Of a DNA stretch of 64,000 bases, positions 25,769 through 34,729 are shown in pieces. The notes under the pieces are model-generated. The model was given only the letters and a program-made list of their open reading frames with translations, ran no database searches and was not told the DNA's origin. The stretch is from Methanomassiliicoccales archaeon UBA280 (GTDB lineage Archaea > Thermoplasmatota > Thermoplasmata > SG8-5): contig DAKD01000027.1 in NCBI GenBank assembly GCA_002499085.1, forward strand, positions 15,770-79,769. Reading direction: 5' to 3'. Numbering within the stretch: position 1 is the stretch's first letter; each line of letters starts with the position of its first letter. A program made the translations under genes and the position numbers.

Positions 25769-26815
25769 ATGAACCGTGAGCGCGCGGTGCAGGCCGCAGG
25801 GTTCGGCTTGCTGTTCGTCATAACAGTCATCATCAATTTCTATGCGTTTGACAGGATGTGCGGCCTGCTGGGCCTGGGCGTTTTCTGGGTCTCACTGGCA
25901 TATGCGGTGGTCCTGACTTGCCTGCTCGCCGCGGGGTTCCTGGTCCGAACGTCCGCGGTCAGAGGGACAAAGGCCTTGTTCGTGGCAGTTACAACCGTGT
26001 ACGGTCTAGAGTTCACTGCCCTGGCCCTGCTCATTCCCTTCGACATAGTGAATCTAGTTCTCCCGCTGCCTGAAAGGGATTGCGGCGTCGGCATCATGTG
26101 CTTCGTCATCGCGGTCGCGTGCGTCTCGGCAATAAACTCGCAGATGCTCTGCGTCAGAACCCTGAGCCTGCCTTTCGCGAGGAGGCTGAGGGCTGTCCAG
26201 CTATCCGACGTCCACATAGGCGCGGTTCACGGCGCCCGCTACCTCAGGAGGGTTATTGATGCGGTTAACCGGTTGGAGCCTGACCTGGTGCTCATCACCG
26301 GCGACATAGTTTCCGGTGCAGCAGCCCCGGAGGACAGCCGCCTCGAGGGCTTTGCCGGGCTGAAGGCCAGGACGCTCTTGGCGCCGGGGAACCACGAGTA
26401 CTACGAGGGCATGGACCAGATAGAGAAAGCGCTGCCCCGGAACATCGAGATCCTGAGGGACAGGGAAGTGAGATTCGACGGGTACTCGGTTTTTGGCCTG
26501 GACTTCCTGGGGCATCAGGGCGTCAGCGGCACCCGCGAACTGGAAAGAAAATTCGACTGCCCCGTGATCGTGCTGGCCCATGTCCCGCAGTTCCTCGACC
26601 TGCCCGATGGGAGTATAATTCTCTCCGGACATTACCATGCAGGCCAGGTGTTCCCGTTCAACTTCCTCGGGCATTTGTTCATAAAATATTTCAGGGGCGT
26701 GTACAAAAAGGCTGGAGTCACGCTGCATGTATCGCCGGGCACCGCGACCTGGGGTTCCCCGATGAGGTTCGGGTCGAGGAACGAGATTACGCTGCTCGAA
26801 TTGGGTCAAGAGTAG
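25769..26815 (+). CDS. Membrane-bound calcineurin-like metallophosphoesterase
   Basis: 348 residues. Four hydrophobic segments fill residues 5-125. The catalytic domain follows with the five metallophosphoesterase blocks in order: 'LSDVHIG' (~146), 'TGDIV' (~177), 'GNHEYY' (~208), 'LAHVPQF' and 'SGHYHAGQVFP' (~288), ending 'VSPGTATWGSPMRFGSRNEI'. The arrangement is that of YkuE-like enzymes, some of which act on lipid-linked phosphate esters; the dimetal site is complete, so activity is expected. The active site should lie on the cytoplasmic or outer membrane face depending on topology, which I cannot fix. Start ATG 25769 is leaderless relative to its TATA box. A relic of a second copy's 3' end lies at 27103-27155. 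Confidence 0.88.
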   Translation: MNRERAVQAAGFGLLFVITVIINFYAFDRMCGLLGLGVFWVSLAYAVVLTCLLAAGFLVRTSAVRGTKALFVAVTTVYGLEFTALALLIPFDIVNLVLPLPERDCGVGIMCFVIAVACVSAINSQMLCVRTLSLPFARRLRAVQLSDVHIGAVHGARYLRRVIDAVNRLEPDLVLITGDIVSGAAAPEDSRLEGFAGLKARTLLAPGNHEYYEGMDQIEKALPRNIEILRDREVRFDGYSVFGLDFLGHQGVSGTRELERKFDCPVIVLAHVPQFLDLPDGSIILSGHYHAGQVFPFNFLGHLFIKYFRGVYKKAGVTLHVSPGTATWGSPMRFGSRNEITLLELGQE

Positions 26816-27283
26816 AGATTGCCCGGCACCTGCCACACGATATCGGGTGTTGAATCGACTATGTGCATGTATTCCGGAGATTCGACGATGGCCCGACACC
26901 AGTTTCTCGGCTGAATCAGGGCCATAAAACATAAGCTTATGCTGGCAAGCGGTGAACGCCGGAGCTGAATCGTTCCAAATGTCCCGCAGGACTTTGGATG
27001 GAAAATAAAGGCGTTCGCCATGATTGTATTTTGCATTAAGGAGTCACAATCATGAAAATGCCGGTAATCAGCAATCTGGAAGCGATGTGATTACCGGGGG
27101 CCCCCCGATGAGGTTCGGGTCGAGGAACGAGATAACGCTGCTGGAATTGGGATAATAGCTCAGTTCGCGAAAAGTGGATGGTTAGCTGGGACAGAGTACC
27201 GGGTCACGACCCCGGCCTCGGAATTCAGAATGAAAGCAATCAGCCAGGGCATGATCTGGTTGGCCGTTGCGCGTGTGTGGATA
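26816..27283. other. Gene-poor stretch with two hairpins and a gene relic
   Basis: No convincing gene. Inverted repeats ATGATTGT/ACAATCAT (27020-27027, 27046-27053) and CCGGTAATCA/TGATTACCGG (27061-27070, 27088-27097) stand immediately before the phosphoesterase relic. The segment 27158-27283 shows nothing I can name. Confidence 0.6.
27103..27155 (+). pseudogene. 3'-end relic of a second metallophosphoesterase gene
   Basis: Bases 27103-27151 match 26757-26805, the end of the intact gene, at 47 of 49 positions. They encode PMRFGSRNEITLLELG and then TAA. Both differences (ATT/ATA and CTC/CTG) are silent. No upstream part of the gene remains. The pattern suggests a former functional tandem copy whose body was deleted. 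Confidence 0.75.
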
Positions 27284-29701
27284 TTATAAGTCCTTTAATC
27301 GTTCCTTGAGTTTCGATACTTCATCCTGCCTCTTTCTCCACTTCTCCTCTTTCTCTGACAGGGTGGCCTCGCGCTCATCAAGTTCCGCTATCCGGGTCTG
27401 GAATTCCGCCAGAATCTCCTCGCGCATCTCCTCGGCCATCTTCTCCAGCTTCCATTCCTGGGCCTTGAGCTTCTCGTCCTTGGCGAGCAGTATCTTCTCG
27501 TGGTCCCTCAGGTTGCGGTCCTCCTTCTCCAGGTCCTGGCGGGCCTTGACCACTTTCGCCATCTCGGCCTTGACGTTCTCAAGCTCTGCATGCACCTTGG
27601 CCTCATGCTCCTTCAGCATGTTGCGCTGCTCAGCTATCTTCTCGGCATTTGTATGAATGGCCTGGTTCTTTTTCTCTATGTCCTTCTCGCGCTTCGCGGC
27701 TTCCTTCTCGAAGTTCTTTCTCGAGCCTTCGAACTCCTTTCCGGCAGCGTCCAAGGCTGCCTGCCTCTCCTCCAGCTCTTCAGCTCTTTCCTCTAGGCCT
27801 TTCTCGCGCTTGTCCAGCTCGAGCTTGAGGCTGTCCAGTGCGGAGCGGTGCCTGTCGAGCTCTGCCCTGTGCTCCTTGAGGTCGGACTCTTTCGCGTCGA
27901 CTTTCTCGGCTTCCTTGCGCAGCTTCTCCCGCTCCGCCTCGAGTTCTTTCCCGTGATTGGCAATGTCCTTCTCCAGGCGCTGCCTGTCCTTGGCCAATTC
28001 CTTGGCCGCGGCATCGAGTTCCGACTGTTTCGCGCTCATCTCGGATTCGGCGTCCTCGATTTCCTTCGTCCTGGTTGCCAGCAGTTCCAGCTTCTTCTCC
28101 ACTTCGCGTGTCGCTTCTTCCAGCTCCTTCAGCTTGTCCTCGGCCTTCTCGCGGTCCCGCTCAAGCATGCGCCTCTCCCTGGCCATCTCCGTGTTCGCGC
28201 CCTTGGCCTCCTTCTCCATATCGGCCAGCTTGTCCATGTCCGCCTTCATCCTTTCCTCGTCCGCCGCAATCTCCCTTTCCTTCTTCTCCAGCTCCCTGGA
28301 CATGTTGCGCAGGGCCTTCTTCTCCTCCTTCATGGCATTCTCGATTGCGTCCAGCTGCTGGCCCATCCTCTCCAGATCCTTCTTCTCAGATTCGATGTCT
28401 GATTTTTCATCCGCAAGCTTTTTTCTTTCCTCGGCAACCGCTTCCTTTTGCTCGGCAAGCTTGGCTTCCGAGGATTCGGCCTTCTCCCGGAGCCTGGCAA
28501 GCTCCTTCTCCCTGTCATTGAGTTTGACTGTCTGCGTGTCAAGTTCCTTCGCAAGAGCGTCCAGCCTTTTCCTCTCGGAGGCCGCGCTCTTCATCTCCGA
28601 GCCCAGCTTGGTTTCGATACCCTCCATCTCCTTCTCGCGCCTGGCAAGAAATGCCTTGGAACCGTCCAGCTCCCGTGCTGTCTGGGCCAGCGCAGTTTCC
28701 CTGGAGGCGAGGTCCTTCTCGGCCTTCTGCAGGCGGTCTTCTGTCTTGAGCAGAAGCGTCTCCTTCTGAACGTAGGATTCGATTTTTTCTTCCAGGTCCA
28801 CGCGGGCGGCGTTCTGGCGCTTCGTCTCCTCCGAAATGTCGGCCCAGATGGACTCGAGCTCGGACCTCTCCCTGGCGAGAAGCTTCTCCTTCTGCTCTGC
28901 CTCGGACTCGCGCGCCCGCATGACCTCCTCTTCCTTGGCCAGGATCACTTCCTTCTTCCGAAGGCTGCGTTCCTTCTCGTCGAGGATCCTTGCGCGGTTC
29001 TCCAGATCCTCCTGCCTTGCCTGGAGGCGCATCTCCTCCACCTTGCGCTCGGCCATGGTCACGACATCGTCCTGGCTCAGACCCTTCTTGTCGGATGCCA
29101 ACTGCTTCAGCAATGCCACGCTTCCGCTCCTGAGCGCGTCCAGCTCGGACCTCATCCTCTCTATGTCCTGGGACCGGTTCACTGCTTCGAGCTTTGCCTG
29201 CTCGAGCTCGGCCGACCTCGCATCAAGTTCATCATCGGCCTTTCTCAGAACCTGGGTCCTCATCCTTCTTTCGCCGGCTTCCCTCCTGGTCTTTTCTATC
29301 CTGATCCTTTCCTCGCCCTCGACCGCGCGCAGCACCGAGCCGATGTCTGTCTCGCCCAGTATTCCGGCCGGGTAGGGTTCCGCAACATGGGTGACTGAGA
29401 TGGATGATGATTTGTACGAGTAAGAGCGTATTTCGATTATACAGTCCTCGTTCGCGGAGTCGCGCGCAATCTCGTACACGGCGCTCTCGCCCAGCAATGT
29501 CCCGTCGCTCTCGTGGATCGCGAGATAGGGCATGCCTTTCCTGGTGACAAGGTGGCCCGACGAGGCTGTGCCGTCGCGCATGAAGCTTGTCTTCAGGAGG
29601 CCGTCCAGCTTGCCCTCTCCGAGTGCCGCCAAAGCCTTCGCGAGCGAGCCCTCTCCGCCGAAAACCGTGTTCAGTATCCTTCCGCCGGGCAGATTCACCA
29701 T
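27284..29701 (-). CDS. Long coiled-coil protein with small N-terminal domain
   Basis: 805 residues. Residues 1-120 form a compact domain ('LPGGRILNTVFGGEGSLAKA', 'TSFMRDGTASSGHLV', 'YSYKSSSISVTHV') and residues 130-800 are an almost unbroken heptad-rich coiled coil dominated by Glu, Lys, Ala and Leu ('ELEEATREVEKKLELLATRT'). No Walker A motif, so it is not an SMC or Rad50 ATPase. The N-domain may be of the DUF2226-like class found in archaea, but I hold this weakly. There is no signal peptide, so it is cytoplasmic. A structural or scaffolding role is the only inference justified. It is divergent from the membrane-protein gene at 29784. Confidence 0.75.
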   Translation of the reverse strand: MVNLPGGRILNTVFGGEGSLAKALAALGEGKLDGLLKTSFMRDGTASSGHLVTRKGMPYLAIHESDGTLLGESAVYEIARDSANEDCIIEIRSYSYKSSSISVTHVAEPYPAGILGETDIGSVLRAVEGEERIRIEKTRREAGERRMRTQVLRKADDELDARSAELEQAKLEAVNRSQDIERMRSELDALRSGSVALLKQLASDKKGLSQDDVVTMAERKVEEMRLQARQEDLENRARILDEKERSLRKKEVILAKEEEVMRARESEAEQKEKLLARERSELESIWADISEETKRQNAARVDLEEKIESYVQKETLLLKTEDRLQKAEKDLASRETALAQTARELDGSKAFLARREKEMEGIETKLGSEMKSAASERKRLDALAKELDTQTVKLNDREKELARLREKAESSEAKLAEQKEAVAEERKKLADEKSDIESEKKDLERMGQQLDAIENAMKEEKKALRNMSRELEKKEREIAADEERMKADMDKLADMEKEAKGANTEMARERRMLERDREKAEDKLKELEEATREVEKKLELLATRTKEIEDAESEMSAKQSELDAAAKELAKDRQRLEKDIANHGKELEAEREKLRKEAEKVDAKESDLKEHRAELDRHRSALDSLKLELDKREKGLEERAEELEERQAALDAAGKEFEGSRKNFEKEAAKREKDIEKKNQAIHTNAEKIAEQRNMLKEHEAKVHAELENVKAEMAKVVKARQDLEKEDRNLRDHEKILLAKDEKLKAQEWKLEKMAEEMREEILAEFQTRIAELDEREATLSEKEEKWRKRQDEVSKLKERLKDL

Positions 29702-29783
29702 AAACTATCGCCGCGTGGAGATGTAGATATACGATATAAAATTAGAGGAAAGGTTTATCTGAATCGCTGACAATGTGCGGCTA

Positions 29784-30335
29784 ATGCCCCTGTCACCGTT
29801 TCACCTGGGTTTTGCCTGGCCAGTTTGGATGCTGAACCGGAAGAAGCTGCATTTCATGTCCCTGAGCTTCGGCTCCATGGTGCCTGACATTGAGGTGTTG
29901 CCGCTGATGCTGCTGAACGGGGAGGGGGAGCGGGCCAGGGGCCCGATGCATTCGTTCCTGGGCGCGCTGACCTTCGACATACTGGTCGTCATGCTGATTG
30001 TCTTTTTCATTGTGCCGCCGGTCGGCCGCTGGGTAAGGAGGAATTCCAAGGAGAGATGGCATATCTTTGCAGGGGTCGACGTCACCAGAGCGCCGACAGA
30101 CATCGGTTGGGCATTGCTCTCGGCACTCATAGGCACGCTGAGCCATGTCATCATAGACGTCTTCACGCACGAGTACAATCCGATATTCTGGCCCTACTTC
30201 ACTCAGCGCGAGATAAACTGTATGCCTTTTGCCGATTCGGCCCTTTCGTCCCTGGTTTTCATGGTCCCCATGGGCATCGCGGTCCTGGGCATGGCTCTGA
30301 TGTACTGGACCAAACCCGCCGCGCGAAGCAAGTAA
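29784..30335 (+). CDS. DUF4184-like multi-spanning membrane protein
   Basis: About 183 residues from the ATG at 29784 (a GTG at 29775 is possible). The N-terminal 'PLSPFHLGFAWPVWML' with 'SMVPDIEVLPL' and 'HSFLGALTFDILVVMLI', and later 'GTLSHVIIDVFTHEYNP', follow the His/Asp pattern of the DUF4184/YdjM-type group sometimes called metal-dependent membrane hydrolases. Four to five membrane spans are visible. The conserved H, D and H-x3-D residues suggest a membrane-embedded metal site, but no reaction is established. A TATA-like GTTTATC about 28 bases upstream makes the ATG nearly leaderless. ychF follows after 39 bases. Confidence 0.7.
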   Translation: MPLSPFHLGFAWPVWMLNRKKLHFMSLSFGSMVPDIEVLPLMLLNGEGERARGPMHSFLGALTFDILVVMLIVFFIVPPVGRWVRRNSKERWHIFAGVDVTRAPTDIGWALLSALIGTLSHVIIDVFTHEYNPIFWPYFTQREINCMPFADSALSSLVFMVPMGIAVLGMALMYWTKPAARSK

Positions 30336-30374
30336 CTTATAATATGCGCGCCATATCGCGGCCGGGAGGCATTC

Positions 30375-31565
30375 ATGGACATAGGGATTGTAGGCAAGCC
30401 GAACGTGGGAAAGTCCACGTTTTTCTCTGCGGCCACGATGGCGCCGGCCGAGATCGCGAATTACCCGTTCACCACTGTCAAGCCTAACGTCGGCGTTGGC
30501 TATGTTCACGGCAAATGCCCCCACACGGAGTTCAAAGTCCAGTGCAACCCGAACAATGCGCCCTGCGAGAACGGCACCAGGCTGATTCCCGTGGAACTGA
30601 TTGACGTGGCCGGGCTGGTCCCGGACGCATGGCAGGGCAAGGGCCTGGGCAACAAATTTCTCGATGACCTGAGGCAGGCCAGCGCCCTCATCCATATTGT
30701 GGATGCGAGCGGCTCGACCCTTGCGGACGGCACGCCCTGCGACATTGGCGCGCACGACCCCCTGGAGGATGTGAAATTCCTCGAGCGGGAGATTGATTAC
30801 TGGTTCTTCTCCATACTGCAGAAGGACTGGAAGAAAGTGTCGAGGCAATGCTCCCAGGAAGGCAAGAACGTGGACAAGATGCTGCACGAGAGGTTCACGG
30901 GACTTGCGATTTCCGAGGGGCAGATTTCTCACGCCACAAGGAGGGCGGCTCTTGAGGGGCAAACGCATACCTGGACTGACGATGACGTTCTCAGGCTGTG
31001 CGGCCAGATCCGTCGCGCCGGAAAGCCCATGATAATCGCCGCGAACAAATGCGACCAGGCGTCCGAGAAGAACCTTGCTGCCCTGATGGCCGTCGAGGGA
31101 GCCACAGTCATCCCGACTTCGGCTGAATACGAGCTTGCTCTCAGGAAGGCTTCCAAAGTCGGGTTGCTGGAATACATGCCCGGTGACGTGAGTTTCACCC
31201 TGAGGGAACCGTCGAAGCTGAACGACGACCAGAGAAGGGCGCTTGACAAGATTGCGGCCTTCATGGAAAAATTCGGCGGAACAGGCATACAGAGATGCCT
31301 TGAAACCGCGGCTTTCGACCTTCTGGGCCTCATTCCCGTGTACCCTGTCGAGGACGAGAACAAGCTGACCAACAAGGAGGGGTTGGTGCTTCCCGACGTG
31401 CACCTCATGCCGCAGGGCTCGAACGCCAGGGAGCTTGCCTACAGGGTGCACACTGACCTCGGAAACAACTTCATCCGGGCGATAGACGCGCGGACAAAGC
31501 GCGTGGTCGGCCATGACTACGTGCTGAAGAAGGACGATGTCATAACTATAATCGCGAGGCGCTGA
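30375..31565 (+). CDS. ychF: YchF/OLA1-type GTPase with TGS domain
   Basis: 396 residues. G1 is GKPNVGKST (7-15), G2 region 'NYPFTTVKPN', G3 'DVAGLVPDA', G4-like 'AANKCDQA'. The C-terminal ~85 residues form a TGS domain ('IPVYPVEDENKL' to 'DYVLKKDDVITIIARR'). The insertion with 'CPHTEFKVQCNPNNAPCENG' is the Cys-containing strand pair seen in archaeal members. The family binds ribosomes or RNA and hydrolyses ATP or GTP; the exact cellular role is unsettled. Cytoplasmic. polB begins one base after its stop, so the two are cotranscribed. Confidence 0.94.
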   Translation: MDIGIVGKPNVGKSTFFSAATMAPAEIANYPFTTVKPNVGVGYVHGKCPHTEFKVQCNPNNAPCENGTRLIPVELIDVAGLVPDAWQGKGLGNKFLDDLRQASALIHIVDASGSTLADGTPCDIGAHDPLEDVKFLEREIDYWFFSILQKDWKKVSRQCSQEGKNVDKMLHERFTGLAISEGQISHATRRAALEGQTHTWTDDDVLRLCGQIRRAGKPMIIAANKCDQASEKNLAALMAVEGATVIPTSAEYELALRKASKVGLLEYMPGDVSFTLREPSKLNDDQRRALDKIAAFMEKFGGTGIQRCLETAAFDLLGLIPVYPVEDENKLTNKEGLVLPDVHLMPQGSNARELAYRVHTDLGNNFIRAIDARTKRVVGHDYVLKKDDVITIIARR

Positions 31566-31566
31566 G

Positions 31567-33954
31567 ATGGCGGCCTGGAACGTGCGTTTGCTGACTGCGT
31601 CATACTCGCGCGAGGAGGACGTTGTCGTCGAGCTTTACGGGCGGACGGACAAGGACCAGTCCATCACGGTACGGTACCGCGGGTTCAAGCCCTACTTCTA
31701 CCTGGTGGCGCCGCCCTCGGGCATAGTGGCCGAGCTCAAGGCCAACGCAAATGTCATTTCCATCGAGGATGTGCAACTGTTCCATGACGGCCAGGACAGG
31801 CCGTGCAAGAAAGTCACAATAAAATACCCCTGGCTGGTGCCGGATTTCAGGAAGTCCTACGGAAGCCACTGCCGCGTCTTGGCGGCGGACATCCCGTTCC
31901 ATCACAGGTTCATGTACGACATGGACCTGGGCGGGTGCGTCAGGGTGACAGGGAAGAAGCTGGAGCAGGGGAAGTACACGACCGACCTTGTGGTGGAGGC
32001 GTCCTCGTTCAAGAACATCGAGCCCTTCAAACCCAGACTCAAGATTCTCAGCTTCGACCTGGAGAATTCCATAAAGACGAATGAGATCCTGACGATTTGC
32101 TGCGCTGTTTCCGGCGGCGATGCCATAACATACGAGAGCCTGGTCGGCGACGAGCGGACGATGATATCCGACTTCTTCGGGCTCATGAAGAAGCATGACC
32201 CGGACATCATCACCGGGTACAACATAGACGGTTATGACATCCCGCTGATCCTGGAAAGGGCTCAGCATCACAGGATGCATGACCTGGCAATCGGCAGGGA
32301 CGGCACGGAGATTCGGGACGTGAGCGAGCGCTTCTGGCGGGCCCACGGCCGCATCATCGCGGATGCATGGTGGAATGCCAAGAAGGAGCTTCACCCGAAG
32401 CAGGAGACGCTCAATGCCGTGTCCAAGCTTGTGCTCGGGGAGCAGAAGGACGACGTCAACCCGCAGCAGATTGACAGGGAATGGGCTCAGGACAGGGACA
32501 AGGTCGTGAAGTACTGCGTCAAGGATGCGGAGCTCGCGCTCAAAATTCTTCAGAAGATTGCGGTTCTGGAGAAGAATATGGACCTCGCCACGGTTTCCAA
32601 ACTCCCGCTGGACGATGTTTTCAACGGGCGGACATCGACTCTCATAGATTCTGTGCTCATCAGGGAGGCTGACCGCAACGGCATCGCCGTTCCGCTCACG
32701 GGCGGGTTCTCCAAGGAGGGCCAGATCGAGGGCGGCTATGTACACACGATAGACCCGGGCCTCTATGACTGGATATGCGTGCTGGACTTCAAGTCCATGT
32801 ACCCGAGCCTCATAATCGCCAAGAACATCTGCTTCACAACGCTGAGCAAGGACGGGGCCATCGTGAGCCCGGAGCCCGGCGTCCGTTACCTTGACAAGGA
32901 GACCAGGTTGGGACTCCTGCCCCAGGTTCTCGAAAGGCTGATGAAGGACAGGGACGACACGAAGAAGAAGATGAAGGCCGCCAAGACGGCCGAGGAAAAG
33001 CAATATTACGACGGGCTGCAGGCCGCCATCAAGGTCCTGATGAATGCAGTTTACGGCGTGTTCGCTTCCGCGTTCTACAGGTTCACCAATCCGAAGATAG
33101 GCGCCAGCATAACCGCCTTCGCCCGCGAGAACACCAAGTCCATCATCAGCCAGCTCGAGACCGAGGGCATAAGGGTGATTTACGGGGATACTGATTCGGT
33201 GTTCTTCCAGTCCAAGGGCCAGACGCTTGACGAGGCAAAGGAGCTGGGATCGGCCATCGCCAAACGATACTCAAAGGAGGGCGCAACCCTGGAATTCGAG
33301 AAGATAATCAATCCCCTGTTCAGCCATGGCGCGAAGAAGAGATACGTGGGCAATGTCGTATGGCCCGAGCAGTACATGATTGTGCGTGGCTATGAAACCA
33401 GGAGGACTGACGCATTCGATGCCCAGTCCGACGCTCTGACCAAGGTTTTCGAGCGCATACTGGACCATGACACGGAGGGCGCAATATCGTTTGCCAGGGA
33501 AACAGTGGGCGCCATAGCCAAGGGCGAGGTGGAAGCAGCCAGACTTGTCATATCCAGGTCCTGCAAGACTGAGCAGAGCTACAAGGACCCGAACAACCAG
33601 ACCACCGTCCAGACCGCAAGGAAGCTCCAGGAAATGGGTTACGAGTTCACTCCGGGCATGAAAGTCAGCTGGATAGTCACTGACGCCCGCAAGACGCCCA
33701 TCGAGATCGAGCCCTTCATCAGCGGCAGGAAGTTCGAGCACAAGCCCGATTACGAATATTATGCCAGGCGGGTGGCCATGACCCTGGCCAGGGTTACCGA
33801 TACCTTCGGCTGGGACGTGCAGGAACTGCTCACGGGCACGCAGCAAAAATCACTGTTCAGCTTCGACCCCTCGGAGCCTTCCAAGCCCAAGAAGAAGGAG
33901 GAGCCGAAGGTCAAGAAGACTGACAAAGAATTGACGCTGGACGACTTCTTCTGA
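31567..33954 (+). CDS. polB: Family B DNA polymerase
   Basis: 795 residues, usual length for an archaeal replicative/repair PolB without inteins. Exonuclease motifs: ExoI FDLEN (Asp164/Glu166), ExoII 'TGYNIDGYDIP' (~217-227), ExoIII 'YCVKDAEL' (~316). Polymerase motifs: A 'DFKSMYPSLI' (407-416), B 'KVLMNAVYG' (489-497), C 'YGDTDS' (539-544). The last residues 'LTLDDFF' form a PCNA-binding peptide. All catalytic Asp residues of both activities are present, so it should polymerise and proofread. It is one base after ychF and ends before two GC-rich hairpins. Confidence 0.97.
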   Translation: MAAWNVRLLTASYSREEDVVVELYGRTDKDQSITVRYRGFKPYFYLVAPPSGIVAELKANANVISIEDVQLFHDGQDRPCKKVTIKYPWLVPDFRKSYGSHCRVLAADIPFHHRFMYDMDLGGCVRVTGKKLEQGKYTTDLVVEASSFKNIEPFKPRLKILSFDLENSIKTNEILTICCAVSGGDAITYESLVGDERTMISDFFGLMKKHDPDIITGYNIDGYDIPLILERAQHHRMHDLAIGRDGTEIRDVSERFWRAHGRIIADAWWNAKKELHPKQETLNAVSKLVLGEQKDDVNPQQIDREWAQDRDKVVKYCVKDAELALKILQKIAVLEKNMDLATVSKLPLDDVFNGRTSTLIDSVLIREADRNGIAVPLTGGFSKEGQIEGGYVHTIDPGLYDWICVLDFKSMYPSLIIAKNICFTTLSKDGAIVSPEPGVRYLDKETRLGLLPQVLERLMKDRDDTKKKMKAAKTAEEKQYYDGLQAAIKVLMNAVYGVFASAFYRFTNPKIGASITAFARENTKSIISQLETEGIRVIYGDTDSVFFQSKGQTLDEAKELGSAIAKRYSKEGATLEFEKIINPLFSHGAKKRYVGNVVWPEQYMIVRGYETRRTDAFDAQSDALTKVFERILDHDTEGAISFARETVGAIAKGEVEAARLVISRSCKTEQSYKDPNNQTTVQTARKLQEMGYEFTPGMKVSWIVTDARKTPIEIEPFISGRKFEHKPDYEYYARRVAMTLARVTDTFGWDVQELLTGTQQKSLFSFDPSEPSKPKKKEEPKVKKTDKELTLDDFF

Positions 33955-33973
33955 AAGCATACTGCCGTAGCAT

Positions 33974-34033
33974 GCCCCGCCTCCGCATGGGCGGGGTGCC
34001 AGATACTCGCCCCACATCTCGTGAGCGGGGCGA
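33974..34033 (+). terminator. Two GC-rich hairpins after polB
   Basis: CCCCGCC pairs with GGGCGGGG across a 7-base loop (about 33975-33997), and CTCGCCCC/GGGGCGAa pairs across 11-13 bases (about 34006-34033). They lie 20-80 bases past the polB stop and before the asd promoter. Confidence 0.45.
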
Positions 34034-34132
34034 AACCCATTTCACGGCTCTAGCATTGGAGCGTTTCTCTCATCCTTCGCATTGCATGTTCCCCACAGAT
34101 TAACGTTTATACCAGAAGCGAAATGCAGTTTC

Positions 34133-34729
34133 ATGTTCGCGCGCGGCTCCGCAGGCATTCTCGCAGTTCCCCCGTTAGCCGCGCTTTTCCTCTGGTACCT
34201 GGGCATCTGGCCTCTGGCACTTGCCCTGTCCCTGTTCTGGCTCATCCTGCTGATGTTCTTCCGCGACCCGGAGAGGAAGGCCGGGAAGGGCATTGTCTCG
34301 GCCGCTGACGGTGTCGTGGATTGGATCAGGGCCGATGAGAAATGGCTCGTGATTTCGGTTTTCATGAACCTGCACAATGTCCATGTCAACAGGGCGCCGC
34401 TGCCCGGTGTGGCCCTGAGGGTGACCAGGAAAGCTGGCGGGATGTGGCCCGCATTCCTCGAGCGCTCGAAAAGGAATGCCAGGGCCGTGATGGTCTTCGA
34501 CACTGCAATAGGGCATGTGCGGGTCGTGCAGATTTCAGGGGTCTTCGCCTGGCGCGTTGTTCCGTATGTCAGGAAAGGAAAAGCCGTACTGAAGGGTCGC
34601 AGAATCGGCATGATTAGGTTCGGGTCCCGTGTTAACGTTTGGCTGCCCGCTGATAAAGTTGTGTGCAGGGTGGTGAAAGGCCAGAAAACCATTGCCGGAG
34701 TGACCACGATCGCGGAAGTGAGACCTTGA
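34133..34729 (+). CDS. asd: Archaetidylserine decarboxylase proenzyme
   Basis: 198 residues of the short archaeal phosphatidylserine decarboxylase type. Two membrane-near hydrophobic stretches at 8-42 are followed by 'FFRDPER', 'VSAADG', 'FMNLHNVHVNRAP' and the self-cleavage region 'IRFGSRVNVW', where Ser165 would become the pyruvoyl group. It converts archaetidylserine to archaetidylethanolamine at the membrane. The ATG at 34133 lies about 24 bases after the TATA box GTTTATACC (34106-34114), so a leaderless start is likely; the frame open from 34082 is upstream of that promoter. Its TGA overlaps the TTG start of pssA, which supplies its substrate. Confidence 0.92.
   Translation: MFARGSAGILAVPPLAALFLWYLGIWPLALALSLFWLILLMFFRDPERKAGKGIVSAADGVVDWIRADEKWLVISVFMNLHNVHVNRAPLPGVALRVTRKAGGMWPAFLERSKRNARAVMVFDTAIGHVRVVQISGVFAWRVVPYVRKGKAVLKGRRIGMIRFGSRVNVWLPADKVVCRVVKGQKTIAGVTTIAEVRP

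Noticed and set aside
26806..27036. 76-codon minus-strand frame
   Set aside because: No recognisable domain or ribosome site, and it lies across the end of the phosphoesterase gene and hairpin sequence.
27180..27240. tRNA-like stretch (CCGGG-TCACGAC-CCCGG stem-loop after a GGTTAGC box)
   Set aside because: No acceptor stem or T arm can be formed and loop position 33 is not U.
29793..31514. 573-codon minus-strand frame
   Set aside because: Antisense to the DUF4184-like gene and ychF, with no family features.
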